The translations under genes were made by a program, and so were the position numbers. Below the pieces are notes generated by a model. It was not told where the DNA came from. It worked only from the letters and a program-made list of their open reading frames with translations, and did no database searches. Below are positions 1 through 9,902 of a stretch of DNA of 64,000 nucleotides, in pieces (the stretch's first letter is position 1; each line of letters begins with the position of its first letter). The DNA is from Staphylococcus taiwanensis (lineage in GTDB: Bacteria > Bacillota > Bacilli > Staphylococcales > Staphylococcaceae), in assembly GCA_020544305.1 (NCBI GenBank), contig CP058667.1, positions 682,001 to 746,000 of the forward strand, given 5' to 3'.

Positions 1-1
1 G

Positions 2-943
2 TCTATAAATGAGAAAGCAAAGGTATATTTGATTGGTGCGGGTCCTGGTAATCCGAACCTTTTAACTAAAAAAGCAGAGCGATGCATTAAGAAAGCAGAC
101 GTTATTCTGTATGATCGTTTAGTAAACCCGCTTATACTTCAATATGCACCAGCTGATGCTGAAATCATTGATGTAGGGAAAAAACCTTATGCGAAACATA
201 TTCAGCAAGACGAGATTAATTTGAAAATCGTTGAGGCCGCAAAAAAGTATCAAACGGTAATACGTCTTAAAGGTGGCGATCCAGCGATATTTGGTCGTGT
301 TACTGAAGAAGTAAATACTTTAAAAGACTATGGCATTAACTATGAAATTATTCCTGGTGTCACGTCAGCGAGTGCTGCTGTTGCAACAATGGACTTAGGT
401 TTGACAATGAGAGCAGTAGCATCAAGTGTTACATTTTCGACAGGTCATTTCAAAGATTCAATCAATCAAGAAACGGATATTCGTAATCTCATTAATGGTG
501 GTACGTTAGCTATTTATATGGGAATTAAACGATTGGGCCGTATCATAGAACAAATCAAAGCATATACTATGGAAGATTATTCGATTGCAATTGTCTTTAA
601 TGCAACGTGCTATAACCAACGGGTTGTTATTGGTAAATTAAGCACGATTGAACAGCAATTACAGCATCTTAACTTAGAAGGTGAGCCAGGTATCTGTATA
701 TTAGGTGACATTGTCAATCACATTGATAAAAATGAAGTAATGGTACAAGAACATGAGAGTAATGAAGATGACACAATATACGTTATCCATGGCTCAAAAG
801 AGGACGCTTTGTTAAAAGCTGAAGAATTAGCTGAAATAGGCCATCGTTGCTTATTGCATATTGATGAAAGTTACCATCCATCACAACAGCAACTCTATAA
901 ACAAATGATTCATAACAATAAAATTAAATATATCCATTTATAA
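2..943 (+). CDS. sumT: Uroporphyrinogen-III C-methyltransferase (SUMT), 5' end cut
   Basis: SAM-dependent methyltransferase that converts uroporphyrinogen III to precorrin-2, the first step toward siroheme, the cofactor of nitrite reductase NirB. The reading frame is open to the left edge, so the true start lies outside the window. The N-terminal glycine-rich motif GAGPGNPNLLT, the GGDPAIFGR loop and the PGVTSASA motif are typical of the SUMT/CobA fold. After the methyltransferase core there is a C-terminal tail of about 60 residues (EDDTIYVIHGSKEDALL...). In staphylococci this gene normally ends the nir cluster that precedes narG, which fits its position here. A strong terminator follows, so narG has its own promoter. 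Family assignment is secure; the gene name varies (sumT, cobA, nirE). Confidence 0.9.
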   Translation, partial: SINEKAKVYLIGAGPGNPNLLTKKAERCIKKADVILYDRLVNPLILQYAPADAEIIDVGKKPYAKHIQQDEINLKIVEAAKKYQTVIRLKGGDPAIFGRVTEEVNTLKDYGINYEIIPGVTSASAAVATMDLGLTMRAVASSVTFSTGHFKDSINQETDIRNLINGGTLAIYMGIKRLGRIIEQIKAYTMEDYSIAIVFNATCYNQRVVIGKLSTIEQQLQHLNLEGEPGICILGDIVNHIDKNEVMVQEHESNEDDTIYVIHGSKEDALLKAEELAEIGHRCLLHIDESYHPSQQQLYKQMIHNNKIKYIHL

Positions 944-955
944 GTCATCTCTATG

Positions 956-998
956 AAGCTGGACAATGAATTCGTCATGAATTATGTCCGGCTTTTTT
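956..998 (+). terminator. Rho-independent terminator after sumT
   Basis: Hairpin with arms AAGCTGGACA and TGTCCGGCTT followed by a run of six T. It separates the nir/siroheme genes from the nar operon. Confidence 0.85.
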
Positions 999-1007
999 CT
1001 TTTTCAG

Positions 1008-1069
1008 GGATTCCGCTACACAAATTAGGACATTCCCTAATACCTAATGCATGTGAAAAAATGTACAAT
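1008..1069 (+). promoter_or_regulatory. narG promoter with predicted NreC box
   Basis: An interrupted palindrome TTAGG-N6-CCTAA lies at 1025-1040. A candidate -10 TACAAT is at 1064-1069, placing the palindrome centre near -42, the position of a class II activator. No -35 consensus is visible, as expected for an activated promoter. A GGATTCC element at 1008-1014 lies about two helical turns upstream. The same layout recurs before narT. NreC is known to bind a palindrome upstream of narG in S. carnosus, so NreC is the likely ligand. A degenerate Rex-like 18-mer (ATGTGAAAAAATGTACAA, 1051-1068) overlaps the -10. Confidence 0.7.
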
Positions 1070-1141
1070 CAAATTAAGTTAAATAGTTAACGGCAGAACG
1101 AACTAAGCTTATTACCTTTTACGGTAGGAGGATTCATATAG

Positions 1142-4100
1142 ATGGGAAAATTTGGATTAAACTTTTTCAAACCAACTGAAAAATTTAATGGAAACTGGTC
1201 AGTGCTTGAGAGCAAAAGTAGAGAATGGGAAAAAATGTATCGTGAAAGATGGAGTCACGATAAAGTAGTTCGAACAACGCACGGTGTTAACTGTACAGGA
1301 TCATGTTCATGGAGAGTATTTGTTAAAAATGGTGTTATCACTTGGGAGAACCAACAAATTGATTACCCAAGTTGTGGACCAGATATGCCAGAATTTGAAC
1401 CTCGTGGTTGTCCTCGTGGTGCTTCATTTTCTTGGTACGAATATAGTCCACTTCGTGTGAAATATCCATACATTAGAGGAAAATTATTAGATTTATGGAA
1501 TACTGCGTTAGAAGAAAATAATGGAAATCGTATTGCTGCATGGGCATCTATTATTGAAGATGAAGACAAAGCTAAGGCATATAAACAAGCGCGTGGTAAA
1601 GGTGGTCATGTTCGTGCTAACTGGAAAGATGTAACTGATATCATTGCAGCACAAATTCTTTATACCATTAAAAAGGATGGCCCAGATAGAATAGCTGGAT
1701 TCACTCCAATTCCAGCAATGTCAATGATAAGTTATGCTGCAGGTGCAAGATTTATTAACTTACTTGGTGGAGAAATGTTAAGTTTCTATGATTGGTATGC
1801 CGATTTACCACCTGCATCACCTCAAATTTGGGGTGAACAAACGGATGTACCTGAATCAAGTGACTGGTACAATGCTTCGTACATTATTATGTGGGGGTCA
1901 AATGTACCACTTACACGTACACCTGATGCCCATTTTATGACAGAAGTGAGATACAAAGGTACAAAAGTTGTGTCTGTAGCGCCAGACTATGCAGAAAATG
2001 TTAAATTTGCGGATAACTGGTTAGCACCTAATCCTGGTACAGATGCAGCAGTAGCACAAGCGATGACACATGTTATTTTACAAGAATACTATCAAGATAA
2101 TCCTAGTGATATGTTCATCAACTATTCAAAACAATATTCAGATATGCCTTTCGTCATTATGTTAGACGAAGATGACAATGGTTATAAAGCAGGACGTTTT
2201 TTACGTGCAAGTGATTTAGGTATGGATAGTGAAAATAGTGAATGGAAACCGGTCATTCACGATATGAATAGCCATCAATTTGTAGTACCAAATGGCACAA
2301 TGGGCCAACGTTGGGAAGAAGGCAAAAAATGGAACTTGAAATTAGAAAATGAAGATGGTTCTAAAATTGATCCGGCAATGTCTATGGCAGATGAAGATTA
2401 TGAACTTAAAACAATACAATTTCCTTACTTTGATAGTCAAGGAGACGGCATCTTTGAAAGACCGATTGCAGCTAGAAAAGTCACATTAGCGAATGGCAAG
2501 GAAGTATATGTTGCGACAGTATATGACTTGATGACAAGTCAATACGGTATTAAACGATTTAACCATGAATTAGAAGCAACATCTTATGATGATGCAGAAT
2601 CAAAATATACACCAGCATGGCAACAACGTGTAACAGGCATTAAACCAGAATTAGTTACACAAGTAGCAAGAGAGTTTGCGCAAAATGCCATCGATACAAA
2701 AGGACGCTCAATGATTATCATGGGCGCTGGTATTAACCACTGGTTCAACTCTGATACGATTTATCGCGCTATTTTAAATCTAGTTCTGCTATGTGGCTGT
2801 CAAGGTGTTAACGGAGGTGGATGGGCACACTACGTTGGACAAGAAAAATGTCGCCCAATTGAAGGTTGGAATACAGTAGCCTTTGCAAAAGACTGGCAAG
2901 GACCACCACGTTTACAAAATGGTACAAGTTGGTTCTATTTTGCAACCGACCAATGGAAATACGAAGAATCGAATGTTGATAAATTAAAATCACCGCTCGC
3001 TAATAATATTAAGCACCAACATCCAGCTGATTATAATGTTACAGCTGCTAGATTAGGTTGGTTACCATCATACCCTCAATTTAATAAAAATAGTTTGTTA
3101 TTTGGAGAAGAAGCCAAAGATGCGGGTGATGATTCTAATGAAGCCATTTTAAATAGAGCAATCGAATCTGTGAAAAATAAAGAAACACAATTTGCGATTG
3201 AAGACCCAGATTTAAGAAAGAACCATCCAAAAACATTATTTGTTTGGCGTTCAAATTTAATTTCAAGTTCTGCTAAAGGACAAGAATACTTTATGAAACA
3301 TTTATTAGGTACACGTTCAGGATTAATGGCTGAACCTAATGAAGAAGATAAACCAGAAGAAATTCAATGGCGTGAAGATACAGAAGGTAAATTAGATTTA
3401 CTAGTATCGTTGGATTTCAGAATGACTGCGACACCATTGTACTCAGATATCGTCTTACCAGCAGCTACATGGTATGAAAAACATGACTTATCATCAACAG
3501 ACATGCATCCATTCATTCATCCATTTAATCCAGCTATTGATCCATTATGGGAATCACGTTCAGACTGGGATATTTATAAAACATTAAGTAAAGCTGTTTC
3601 TGAGATGACAAAAGATTACTTACCTGGAACATTTAAAGATGTTGTAACGACACCACTTGGCCATGATTCTAAACAAGAGTTGGGTTCTGAATACGGTATC
3701 GTTAAAGATTGGTCTAAAGGTGAAGTTGAGGCTGTTCCAGGTAAAACAATGCCAAATTTCGTAGTTGTAGAAAGAGATTATACTAAAATTTACGATAAAT
3801 ATGTGACTTTAGGTCCACTTCTTGAAAAAGCAAAAGTGGGTGCACATGGCGTAAGCTTTAGTGTTAAAGACGAATATGAAGAACTTAAAAGTATGGTAGG
3901 TACTTGGAATGATGAAAATACTGAATCAGTCAGAAATAATCGTCCACGTATCGATACAGCCAGAAAAGTTGCAGATGCCATCTTGAATATATCTTCAGCG
4001 ACAAATGGCAAATTATCACAAAAATCATATGAAGATTTAGAAAATCAAACAGGCATGGAATTGAAAGATATTTCAAAAGAACGCGCATCAGAGAAGATTT

Positions 4101-4825
4101 CATTCTTAAACATTACGTCACAACCACGTGAAGTGATACCAACAGCTGTGTTCCCTGGTTCAAATAAAAATGGACGTAGATATTCACCATTCACAACAAA
4201 TATAGAGCGACTTGTACCATTTAGAACGTTAACAGGTAGACAAAGTTATTATATCGATCACGAAGTGTTCCAACAATTTGGGGAAAGCTTACCAGTATAT
4301 AAACCAACGTTACCACCAATGGTATTTGGTACGAGAGATAAGCAAGTTAAAGGTGGACAAGATGCGTTAGTATTACGTTATTTAACACCACATGGAAAAT
4401 GGAATATTCACTCAACATATCAAGATAATGAACGTATGTTGACATTATTTAGAGGTGGCCCAGTTGTTTGGTTATCAAATGAAGATGCAGAAGAACATGG
4501 CATTAATGATAATGATTGGTTAGAAGTGTACAACAGAAACGGTGTTGTTACTGCAAGAGCTGTTACATCACACCGTATGCCTAGAGGAACTATGTTTATG
4601 TACCATGCACAAGATAAACATATTGAAACACCAGGATCAGAAATAACAGATACACGTGGCGGTTCACACAACGCACCAACAAGAATTCATTTAAAACCTA
4701 CACAGCTTGTAGGTGGATATGCTCAAATTAGTTATCACTTTAACTATTATGGACCAATTGGAAATCAACGTGACGTATATGTAGCAGTAAGAAAGATGAA
4801 GGAGGTCAATTGGCTTGAAGATTAA
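1142..4825 (+). CDS. narG: Respiratory nitrate reductase, alpha subunit
   Basis: Catalytic molybdenum subunit of membrane-bound nitrate reductase A, which reduces nitrate to nitrite at the cytoplasmic face using electrons from the quinol pool. The 1227-residue length is standard for the family. The N-terminal His-Cys cluster ligand motif is present (H47, C51, C55, with a further Cys in EPRGCPRGAS), as is the long molybdopterin-binding core and the C-terminal domain with RGGSHNAPTRIHLKPTQ. The ATG has a strong ribosome-binding site, TAGGAGG. It is the first gene of narGHJI and overlaps narH by 11 bases. Expression is probably anaerobic and nitrate-induced through NreABC acting on the palindrome upstream. 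Confidence 0.98.
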   Translation: MGKFGLNFFKPTEKFNGNWSVLESKSREWEKMYRERWSHDKVVRTTHGVNCTGSCSWRVFVKNGVITWENQQIDYPSCGPDMPEFEPRGCPRGASFSWYEYSPLRVKYPYIRGKLLDLWNTALEENNGNRIAAWASIIEDEDKAKAYKQARGKGGHVRANWKDVTDIIAAQILYTIKKDGPDRIAGFTPIPAMSMISYAAGARFINLLGGEMLSFYDWYADLPPASPQIWGEQTDVPESSDWYNASYIIMWGSNVPLTRTPDAHFMTEVRYKGTKVVSVAPDYAENVKFADNWLAPNPGTDAAVAQAMTHVILQEYYQDNPSDMFINYSKQYSDMPFVIMLDEDDNGYKAGRFLRASDLGMDSENSEWKPVIHDMNSHQFVVPNGTMGQRWEEGKKWNLKLENEDGSKIDPAMSMADEDYELKTIQFPYFDSQGDGIFERPIAARKVTLANGKEVYVATVYDLMTSQYGIKRFNHELEATSYDDAESKYTPAWQQRVTGIKPELVTQVAREFAQNAIDTKGRSMIIMGAGINHWFNSDTIYRAILNLVLLCGCQGVNGGGWAHYVGQEKCRPIEGWNTVAFAKDWQGPPRLQNGTSWFYFATDQWKYEESNVDKLKSPLANNIKHQHPADYNVTAARLGWLPSYPQFNKNSLLFGEEAKDAGDDSNEAILNRAIESVKNKETQFAIEDPDLRKNHPKTLFVWRSNLISSSAKGQEYFMKHLLGTRSGLMAEPNEEDKPEEIQWREDTEGKLDLLVSLDFRMTATPLYSDIVLPAATWYEKHDLSSTDMHPFIHPFNPAIDPLWESRSDWDIYKTLSKAVSEMTKDYLPGTFKDVVTTPLGHDSKQELGSEYGIVKDWSKGEVEAVPGKTMPNFVVVERDYTKIYDKYVTLGPLLEKAKVGAHGVSFSVKDEYEELKSMVGTWNDENTESVRNNRPRIDTARKVADAILNISSATNGKLSQKSYEDLENQTGMELKDISKERASEKISFLNITSQPREVIPTAVFPGSNKNGRRYSPFTTNIERLVPFRTLTGRQSYYIDHEVFQQFGESLPVYKPTLPPMVFGTRDKQVKGGQDALVLRYLTPHGKWNIHSTYQDNERMLTLFRGGPVVWLSNEDAEEHGINDNDWLEVYNRNGVVTARAVTSHRMPRGTMFMYHAQDKHIETPGSEITDTRGGSHNAPTRIHLKPTQLVGGYAQISYHFNYYGPIGNQRDVYVAVRKMKEVNWLED

Positions 4826-6368
4826 AGCGCAAATTGCAATGGTGTTAAATTTAGATAAATGCATTGGTTGCCACACTTGCAGTGTAACATGTAAAAACAC
4901 TTGGACGAACCGTCCAGGTGCGGAATACATGTGGTTCAACAACGTAGAAACTAAACCAGGTGTTGGATATCCGAAACGATGGGAAGACCAAGAACACTAT
5001 AAAGGTGGATGGGTCTTAAATAAAAAAGGAAAATTAGAACTTAAATCTGGTAGTCGTTGGACTAAAATTGCGTTAGGTAAAATCTTTTACAATCCAGATA
5101 TGCCACTTATTAAAGATTATTATGAACCATGGACTTATAATTATGAACATTTAACTACTGCTAAAGAAGGCAAACATTCACCAGTTGCAAAAGCACATTC
5201 ACTTATCTCAGGTGAAAAACTTAACCTTGAGTGGGGACCTAACTGGGAAGATGATTTAGCAGGTGCACACATTACTGGTCCTGAAGATCCTAATATTCAA
5301 AAAATCGAAGAAGATATTAAGTTCCAATTCGATGAAACGTTCATGATGTATTTACCTCGTTTATGTGAACATTGTTTAAATCCTAGTTGTGTCGCTTCAT
5401 GTCCATCTGGTGCAATGTATAAACGTGACGAAGACGGTATCGTTTTAGTTGACCAAGATGCATGTCGTGGTTGGCGTTATTGTATGACAGGATGTCCATA
5501 TAAAAAAGTTTACTTCAACTGGAAAACAAATAAAGCAGAGAAATGTACATTCTGTTTCCCAAGAATTGAAGCGGGATTACCAACAGTTTGTTCTGAAACA
5601 TGTACAGGTAGAATGAGATATTTAGGTGTACTATTATATGATGCTGACAGAGTACATGAAGCTGCTTCAGCTGAAAACGAACAAGATTTATATGAAAAAC
5701 AATTAGACATTTTCTTAAATCCGTTTGATGAAGCAGTGATTGAGCAAGCTGAAAAAGATGGCATTAGTTATGAATGGATTGAAGCAGCGCAAAATTCACC
5801 AGTGTATAAATTAGCTATTGAATATAAATTAGCGTTTCCTTTACACCCAGAGTTCAGAACAATGCCAATGGTTTGGTATTGTCCACCATTGAGCCCGATC
5901 ATGAGCTATTTCGAAGGAAAAAATGCTGGTCAAAATCCAGATATGATCTTCCCAGCAATTGAAGAAATGCGTTTACCAATCGAATACTTAGCTAATCTAT
6001 TTACAGCTGGTGATGTTCAACCTGTTAAAGAATCACTACAAAAAATGGCAATGATGAGAAGTTACATGCGTTCACAAGTCACAGGTAAAGATTTTGATAC
6101 ATCTAAACTCGAGAGACTTGGATTATCTGAAATTCAAACTAAAGATATGTATCGATTATTAGGTTTGGCTAAATATGAAGATCGCTTCGTGGTACCAACT
6201 TCTCATAAAGAAACATATTTAGATACGTATCATGCACAAGGTAGTCAAGGCTATGGTGGCGAGTACTTTGGAGACAATTGTGAAGGTTGTGGCGTACCCG
6301 TAGGTTCAGGAAAAACAGGACAAGAAATTTATAATGATAATTTCTATGGAGGTATTTTCCGTGATTAA
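4815..6368 (+). CDS. narH: Respiratory nitrate reductase, beta subunit
   Basis: Electron-transfer subunit that carries four iron-sulfur clusters and passes electrons from NarI heme b to NarG. The 517-residue protein shows the expected cysteine groups: CIGCHTCSVTC near residue 16, CEHCLNPSC with CPSGAMY, then CRGWRYCMTGCP and CTFCFPR. The Trp in CRGWRYC replaces a cysteine, the hallmark of the [3Fe-4S] cluster in NarH proteins. The start is TTG, chosen because GGAGGT lies just upstream inside the end of narG. An extra C-terminal pair (NCEGCGVPVG) occurs near residue 493. Translation is probably coupled to narG. Confidence 0.97.
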   Translation: MKIKAQIAMVLNLDKCIGCHTCSVTCKNTWTNRPGAEYMWFNNVETKPGVGYPKRWEDQEHYKGGWVLNKKGKLELKSGSRWTKIALGKIFYNPDMPLIKDYYEPWTYNYEHLTTAKEGKHSPVAKAHSLISGEKLNLEWGPNWEDDLAGAHITGPEDPNIQKIEEDIKFQFDETFMMYLPRLCEHCLNPSCVASCPSGAMYKRDEDGIVLVDQDACRGWRYCMTGCPYKKVYFNWKTNKAEKCTFCFPRIEAGLPTVCSETCTGRMRYLGVLLYDADRVHEAASAENEQDLYEKQLDIFLNPFDEAVIEQAEKDGISYEWIEAAQNSPVYKLAIEYKLAFPLHPEFRTMPMVWYCPPLSPIMSYFEGKNAGQNPDMIFPAIEEMRLPIEYLANLFTAGDVQPVKESLQKMAMMRSYMRSQVTGKDFDTSKLERLGLSEIQTKDMYRLLGLAKYEDRFVVPTSHKETYLDTYHAQGSQGYGGEYFGDNCEGCGVPVGSGKTGQEIYNDNFYGGIFRD

Positions 6369-6936
6369 TTTACAACAATTTCAATATTATCAAGAAAGTT
6401 TTGGTTACATTGCGCAGCAACTTAATTTTCCTGAAAAATTGACGTTCCATCCAAAAACATTTGAAGAAACGATTGAGCCATCACATCCTGGTTATGAGGA
6501 TTTAGTACAATATAGAGATATCATGCATCAATTCACGTTATCAGAAATTAAAGCGATTTATACTGATACATTTGATTTCAATAAAAAATCACCACTATAT
6601 ATGACTTATAATAAATTTGATACGCAAAAAGAACGAGGTCAAATGCTAGCGAAATTGAAAGTATTGTATGAAATGTTTGGCTTAAAAATGGTAGATAATG
6701 AGTTATCAGATTATCTACCATTGATGTTACAGTTTTTGCATGTAGCAACATGGGAAAACGATCCACGTGCAGAAGGAAATATTGAATTGGTTATTATGAT
6801 TATTGAAGATGGCACTTATGAGATGGCCAATCAACTAGCTCAGGACAATAACCCTTATGCTTATGTGATTCGAGCACTTAGAAATACATTAAAAGCGTGC
6901 TTAGAAATGCCAAATGAGGTGACATCTCATGCTTAA
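6361..6936 (+). CDS. narJ: Nitrate reductase assembly chaperone (delta subunit)
   Basis: System-specific chaperone that holds apo-NarGH during molybdenum cofactor insertion and before attachment to NarI; it is not part of the final enzyme. I place the start at GTG 6361, giving 191 residues (INLQQFQYYQESFGYI...), because TATGGAGGT sits the right distance upstream. An ATG at 6334 is possible but has no ribosome-binding site. The gene overlaps the last codons of narH by 8 bases and narI by 8 bases, which indicates coupled translation within narGHJI. The all-helical sequence and conserved YLPLMLQF segment fit the TorD/NarJ family. Confidence 0.95.
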   Translation: MINLQQFQYYQESFGYIAQQLNFPEKLTFHPKTFEETIEPSHPGYEDLVQYRDIMHQFTLSEIKAIYTDTFDFNKKSPLYMTYNKFDTQKERGQMLAKLKVLYEMFGLKMVDNELSDYLPLMLQFLHVATWENDPRAEGNIELVIMIIEDGTYEMANQLAQDNNPYAYVIRALRNTLKACLEMPNEVTSHA

Positions 6937-7612
6937 TCAATTTTTATGGATTATCTTTCCTTATCTATGTGTTGCTATTTTTATCGTGGGTCATCTAGCA
7001 CGCTACAAGTATGATCAATTTTCATGGACAGCGAAATCAAGTGAATTAATAGAAAAGAAACAGCTTAAATGGGGAAGTTTATTGTTTCATTTAGGTATTA
7101 TTCCTGTATTCTTTGGTCACGTAGTTGGTTTAGCAATTCCAGCAAAATGGATAGATGGACTAGGTGTGAGTGAAGAAATGTACCATTTCGGAGCTGTTTA
7201 TATCGGTAGTATCTTTGGTATAATGACTTTTATTGGCATGTTTCTTTTAACAGCGAGACGTATTACTATAAAAAATGTAAGAAGGTTAAGTTCAGCATCA
7301 GATATTTTTGTCAATTTTTTATTAATTTTAATTATTTTCATGGGCTGTTATTCAACTTTAGTAACGAATGCTTTAGTAAGTGATTTTGATTATCGACAAA
7401 CAATTTCGATATGGTTTAGACATCTCTTCACTTTCTCACCCAATGCGAGTTTAATGACTGACGTACCGCTATCATTTAAAATTCATATTCTACTTGGATT
7501 TACAATTTTAGCATGTTGGCCATTTACCCGTTTGGTACATGTGTGGAGTGTTCCTTTATCTTATACGAACAGAAGATATATTGTTTATCGTAAACATAAA
7601 ACACGTTCATGA
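6929..7612 (+). CDS. narI: Respiratory nitrate reductase, gamma subunit (cytochrome b)
   Basis: Membrane cytochrome b that oxidises menaquinol and feeds electrons to NarH. It has 227 residues with five hydrophobic segments, the usual NarI number, and paired histidines in the outer segments (for example GHLARYKYD near the N-terminus, and HILLG and RLVHVWSVPL near the C-terminus) that are candidate heme ligands. Start is the ATG overlapping the narJ stop. The gene end overlaps possible upstream starts of nreA by a few bases, so nar and nre may be cotranscribed. Confidence 0.96.
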   Translation: MLNQFLWIIFPYLCVAIFIVGHLARYKYDQFSWTAKSSELIEKKQLKWGSLLFHLGIIPVFFGHVVGLAIPAKWIDGLGVSEEMYHFGAVYIGSIFGIMTFIGMFLLTARRITIKNVRRLSSASDIFVNFLLILIIFMGCYSTLVTNALVSDFDYRQTISIWFRHLFTFSPNASLMTDVPLSFKIHILLGFTILACWPFTRLVHVWSVPLSYTNRRYIVYRKHKTRS

Positions 7613-7632
7613 TGATGGAAGGGGAAATACGC

Positions 7633-8082
7633 GTGCCTAGTGAATCTTTATTTAAAGTGCAAGATTTTCAAGATGAATTAGATCGTTTGCGAATCAGTGA
7701 AGGATATGACTTTGCTGGTGTAGCACTATACGAACATAATACTACTTTGTCTCCTATTAAATGGCGCTATGTATCTGGAAATTTAAATAATCGATACAAA
7801 ATGATAGTTCTGAGAAAAGGCCGTGGGCTAGCTGGTATGGTAATGAAAACAGCTAAGCGCATGATTATTGATAACGTATCAAAAAACTTATCACCAGAAG
7901 AAAAGATTAAGTATCCTATCTTAATCAGTGAAAATTTAACAGCTGTCATTGCCATACCGTTATGTCTCAATCAACAAGTATCAGGTGTTTTATTATTAGG
8001 ACAACGTGATAATAAGCCATTGCCTAATCACGAAACGTTATCGATTCATGGTAAACTGTGGACATTCACAGAAGAAATGTAG
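7633..8082 (+). CDS. nreA: Nitrate receptor NreA (GAF domain)
   Basis: Small cytosolic GAF-domain protein. In S. carnosus NreA binds nitrate and controls the kinase NreB, so that nar genes come on only when nitrate is present and oxygen is absent. The start is taken as GTG 7633 (149 residues), because GAAGGGG precedes it by seven bases; the ATG triplet at 7609-7617 has no ribosome-binding site. The single-domain sequence (FAGVALY..., KGRGLAGMVMKTAKRMIIDNV, AIPLCLNQQVSGVLLLG) has the GAF pattern. It abuts nreB directly; the three nre genes form one unit. Confidence 0.93.
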   Translation: MPSESLFKVQDFQDELDRLRISEGYDFAGVALYEHNTTLSPIKWRYVSGNLNNRYKMIVLRKGRGLAGMVMKTAKRMIIDNVSKNLSPEEKIKYPILISENLTAVIAIPLCLNQQVSGVLLLGQRDNKPLPNHETLSIHGKLWTFTEEM

Positions 8083-8091
8083 GTGATACAT

Positions 8092-9126
8092 GTGCTAAAT
8101 ATTCAAGATGAAACGTTAGAGTATTTACTCAAAAAATATTATGACAAAACAAATGAGAAAATTGTTTTTGTAAATAAAGATAGCAAAATTATTGCAATGA
8201 ACAAAGCAGCACAAGAAATTATTTCAATTGATAATAATTATGCAGCTATGACAGATGCTATCTGTAGACGTTGTGAAGGATATTCCAATGAATTTGCTTT
8301 ACAAAGTTGTATCAATTGTTATTTAGATACATCAACACCGAATGACACTAATTTTCAAGTTTTTATGAAAACAATTAAGAATGGTGTGCAGCCTTTTACG
8401 GCTTCATATCAATGTATCGACGAAACGGAAAAAATTTATGCGTTTACACTACAAGATATTTCGCCTCAAATTGAACGTCAAGAAAAGATGTACCAACGAC
8501 AGATGTTACGAAAAACAATATCTGCACAGGAAAATGAAAGAAAACGTATCTCTAGAGAATTACATGATAGTGTGGTCCAGGAAATGTTGAATATTGATGT
8601 TGAGTTGAGATTGTTAAAATATCAACAAGAAATGTCACAACTCGTAGAAAAATCAGAGCACATCGAACGATTAATGTCGAACTTAATCAATGATATTCGT
8701 AATTTATCAGTAGAATTAAGACCCTCATCTTTAGACGATTTAGGGTTAGAAGCTGCATTTAAGTCTTATTTCAAACAGTTTGAAGAAAATTATGGCTTGG
8801 CAATAACATATCAATCGAATATTAGGGATAAGCGATTTGATAATGAAATTGAAACTGTAGTCTATCGTGTCGTACAAGAAGCAATTTTTAATGCGCTAAA
8901 GTATGCTGGCGTAAGTTCAATCGAAGTATCTGTTCATCAGACTGGGGATAATTTAATTGCAGAAATTATTGATAGAGGAGAAGGATTTGACCCTAAATTA
9001 AAGCCTCAAGGTACTGGTTTAGGATTATATGGGATGAATGAAAGGGCAGAATTAGTTAAAGGAAAAGTGGATATCGAGACACACATAGGAAAAGGAACAA
9101 TTGTTACATTAGAAATACCACTTTAA
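8092..9126 (+). CDS. nreB: Oxygen-sensing histidine kinase NreB
   Basis: Cytoplasmic sensor kinase whose [4Fe-4S] cluster is lost in air, switching the kinase off. With the start at GTG 8092 (344 residues, AGGTG just upstream) the four cysteines fall at 58, 61, 73 and 76 (AICRRC...CINC), the positions reported for the NreB cluster, which supports this start over GTG 8083. A PAS-like N-terminal domain is followed by a HisKA_3 dimerisation box ([18 protein letters not shown]) and an HATPase_c domain ending [16 protein letters not shown]. There are no membrane segments. The partner regulator nreC follows 21 bases downstream. Confidence 0.97.
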   Translation: MLNIQDETLEYLLKKYYDKTNEKIVFVNKDSKIIAMNKAAQEIISIDNNYAAMTDAICRRCEGYSNEFALQSCINCYLDTSTPNDTNFQVFMKTIKNGVQPFTASYQCIDETEKIYAFTLQDISPQIERQEKMYQRQMLRKTISAQENERKRISRELHDSVVQEMLNIDVELRLLKYQQEMSQLVEKSEHIERLMSNLINDIRNLSVELRPSSLDDLGLEAAFKSYFKQFEENYGLAITYQSNIRDKRFDNEIETVVYRVVQEAIFNALKYAGVSSIEVSVHQTGDNLIAEIIDRGEGFDPKLKPQGTGLGLYGMNERAELVKGKVDIETHIGKGTIVTLEIPL

Positions 9127-9147
9127 AGTATGTTAGGGGAATTTAAA

Positions 9148-9801
9148 TTGAGAATTGTAATTGCAGACGATCATGCAGTTGTAAGAACTGGATTTTCAAT
9201 GATTTTAAATTTCCAGGAAGACATGGAAGTCGTTGCAACTGCTGCCGATGGGGTAGAAGCCTATCAAAAAGTAATGGAATATAAACCCGATGTTTTGATC
9301 ATGGATTTGAGTATGCCACCAGGTGAATCTGGTTTAATTGCCACAAGTAAAATTGTAGAAAGTTTTCCAGAAACAAAAATTTTAATATTAACGATGTATG
9401 ATGATGAAGAATATTTATTCCATGTACTTCGTAATGGTGCTAAAGGCTATATTTTGAAAAATTCACCAGATGAACAACTATTACTTGCGATACGCACAGT
9501 CTATAAAGGCGAAACTTATGTCGATATGAAATTAACAACGTCACTTGTAAACGAATTTGTGAACAACTCTAACGTTGATGAAGCATCAACTAATGATCCA
9601 TTTAAAATATTGTCTAAACGTGAGTTAGAAATATTACCGTTAATAGCAAAAGGTTATGGTAATAAAGATATAGCTGAAAAGTTGTTTGTATCGGTTAAAA
9701 CAGTCGAAGCACATAAAACGCATATCATGACTAAACTAGATTTAAAGACGAAACCAGAGTTAGTAGAATACGCGCTAAAAAAGAAATTATTAGATTTTTA
9801 A
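9148..9801 (+). CDS. nreC: Response regulator NreC
   Basis: NarL/FixJ-type activator of nitrate and nitrite reduction genes. The start is taken as TTG 9148 (217 residues, beginning [12 protein letters not shown]) because AGGGGAA lies just upstream; ATG 9130 would add six residues and has a poorer site. The receiver domain carries the acidic pair D7-D8 and the phospho-acceptor D53 ([12 protein letters not shown]). The C-terminal LuxR-type helix-turn-helix is [20 protein letters not shown]...[13 protein letters not shown]. Likely targets in this window are the palindromes before narG and narT. Confidence 0.97.
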   Translation: MRIVIADDHAVVRTGFSMILNFQEDMEVVATAADGVEAYQKVMEYKPDVLIMDLSMPPGESGLIATSKIVESFPETKILILTMYDDEEYLFHVLRNGAKGYILKNSPDEQLLLAIRTVYKGETYVDMKLTTSLVNEFVNNSNVDEASTNDPFKILSKRELEILPLIAKGYGNKDIAEKLFVSVKTVEAHKTHIMTKLDLKTKPELVEYALKKKLLDF

Positions 9802-9835
9802 CTATTAAATTAATAAATAATATGCAGACTTTAGA

Positions 9836-9881
9836 ACCATAAAGAAGCTTAAAATAAGTGCTTTCTTTATGGTGTTTTTTT
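9836..9881 (+). terminator. Terminator after nreC
   Basis: Inverted arms ACCATAAAGAAGC and GCTTTCTTTATGGT followed by TGTTTTTTT. It ends the nar-nre transcript and isolates narT. Confidence 0.85.
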
Positions 9882-9902
9882 AAATTTAAAATGATAAAAA
9901 TA

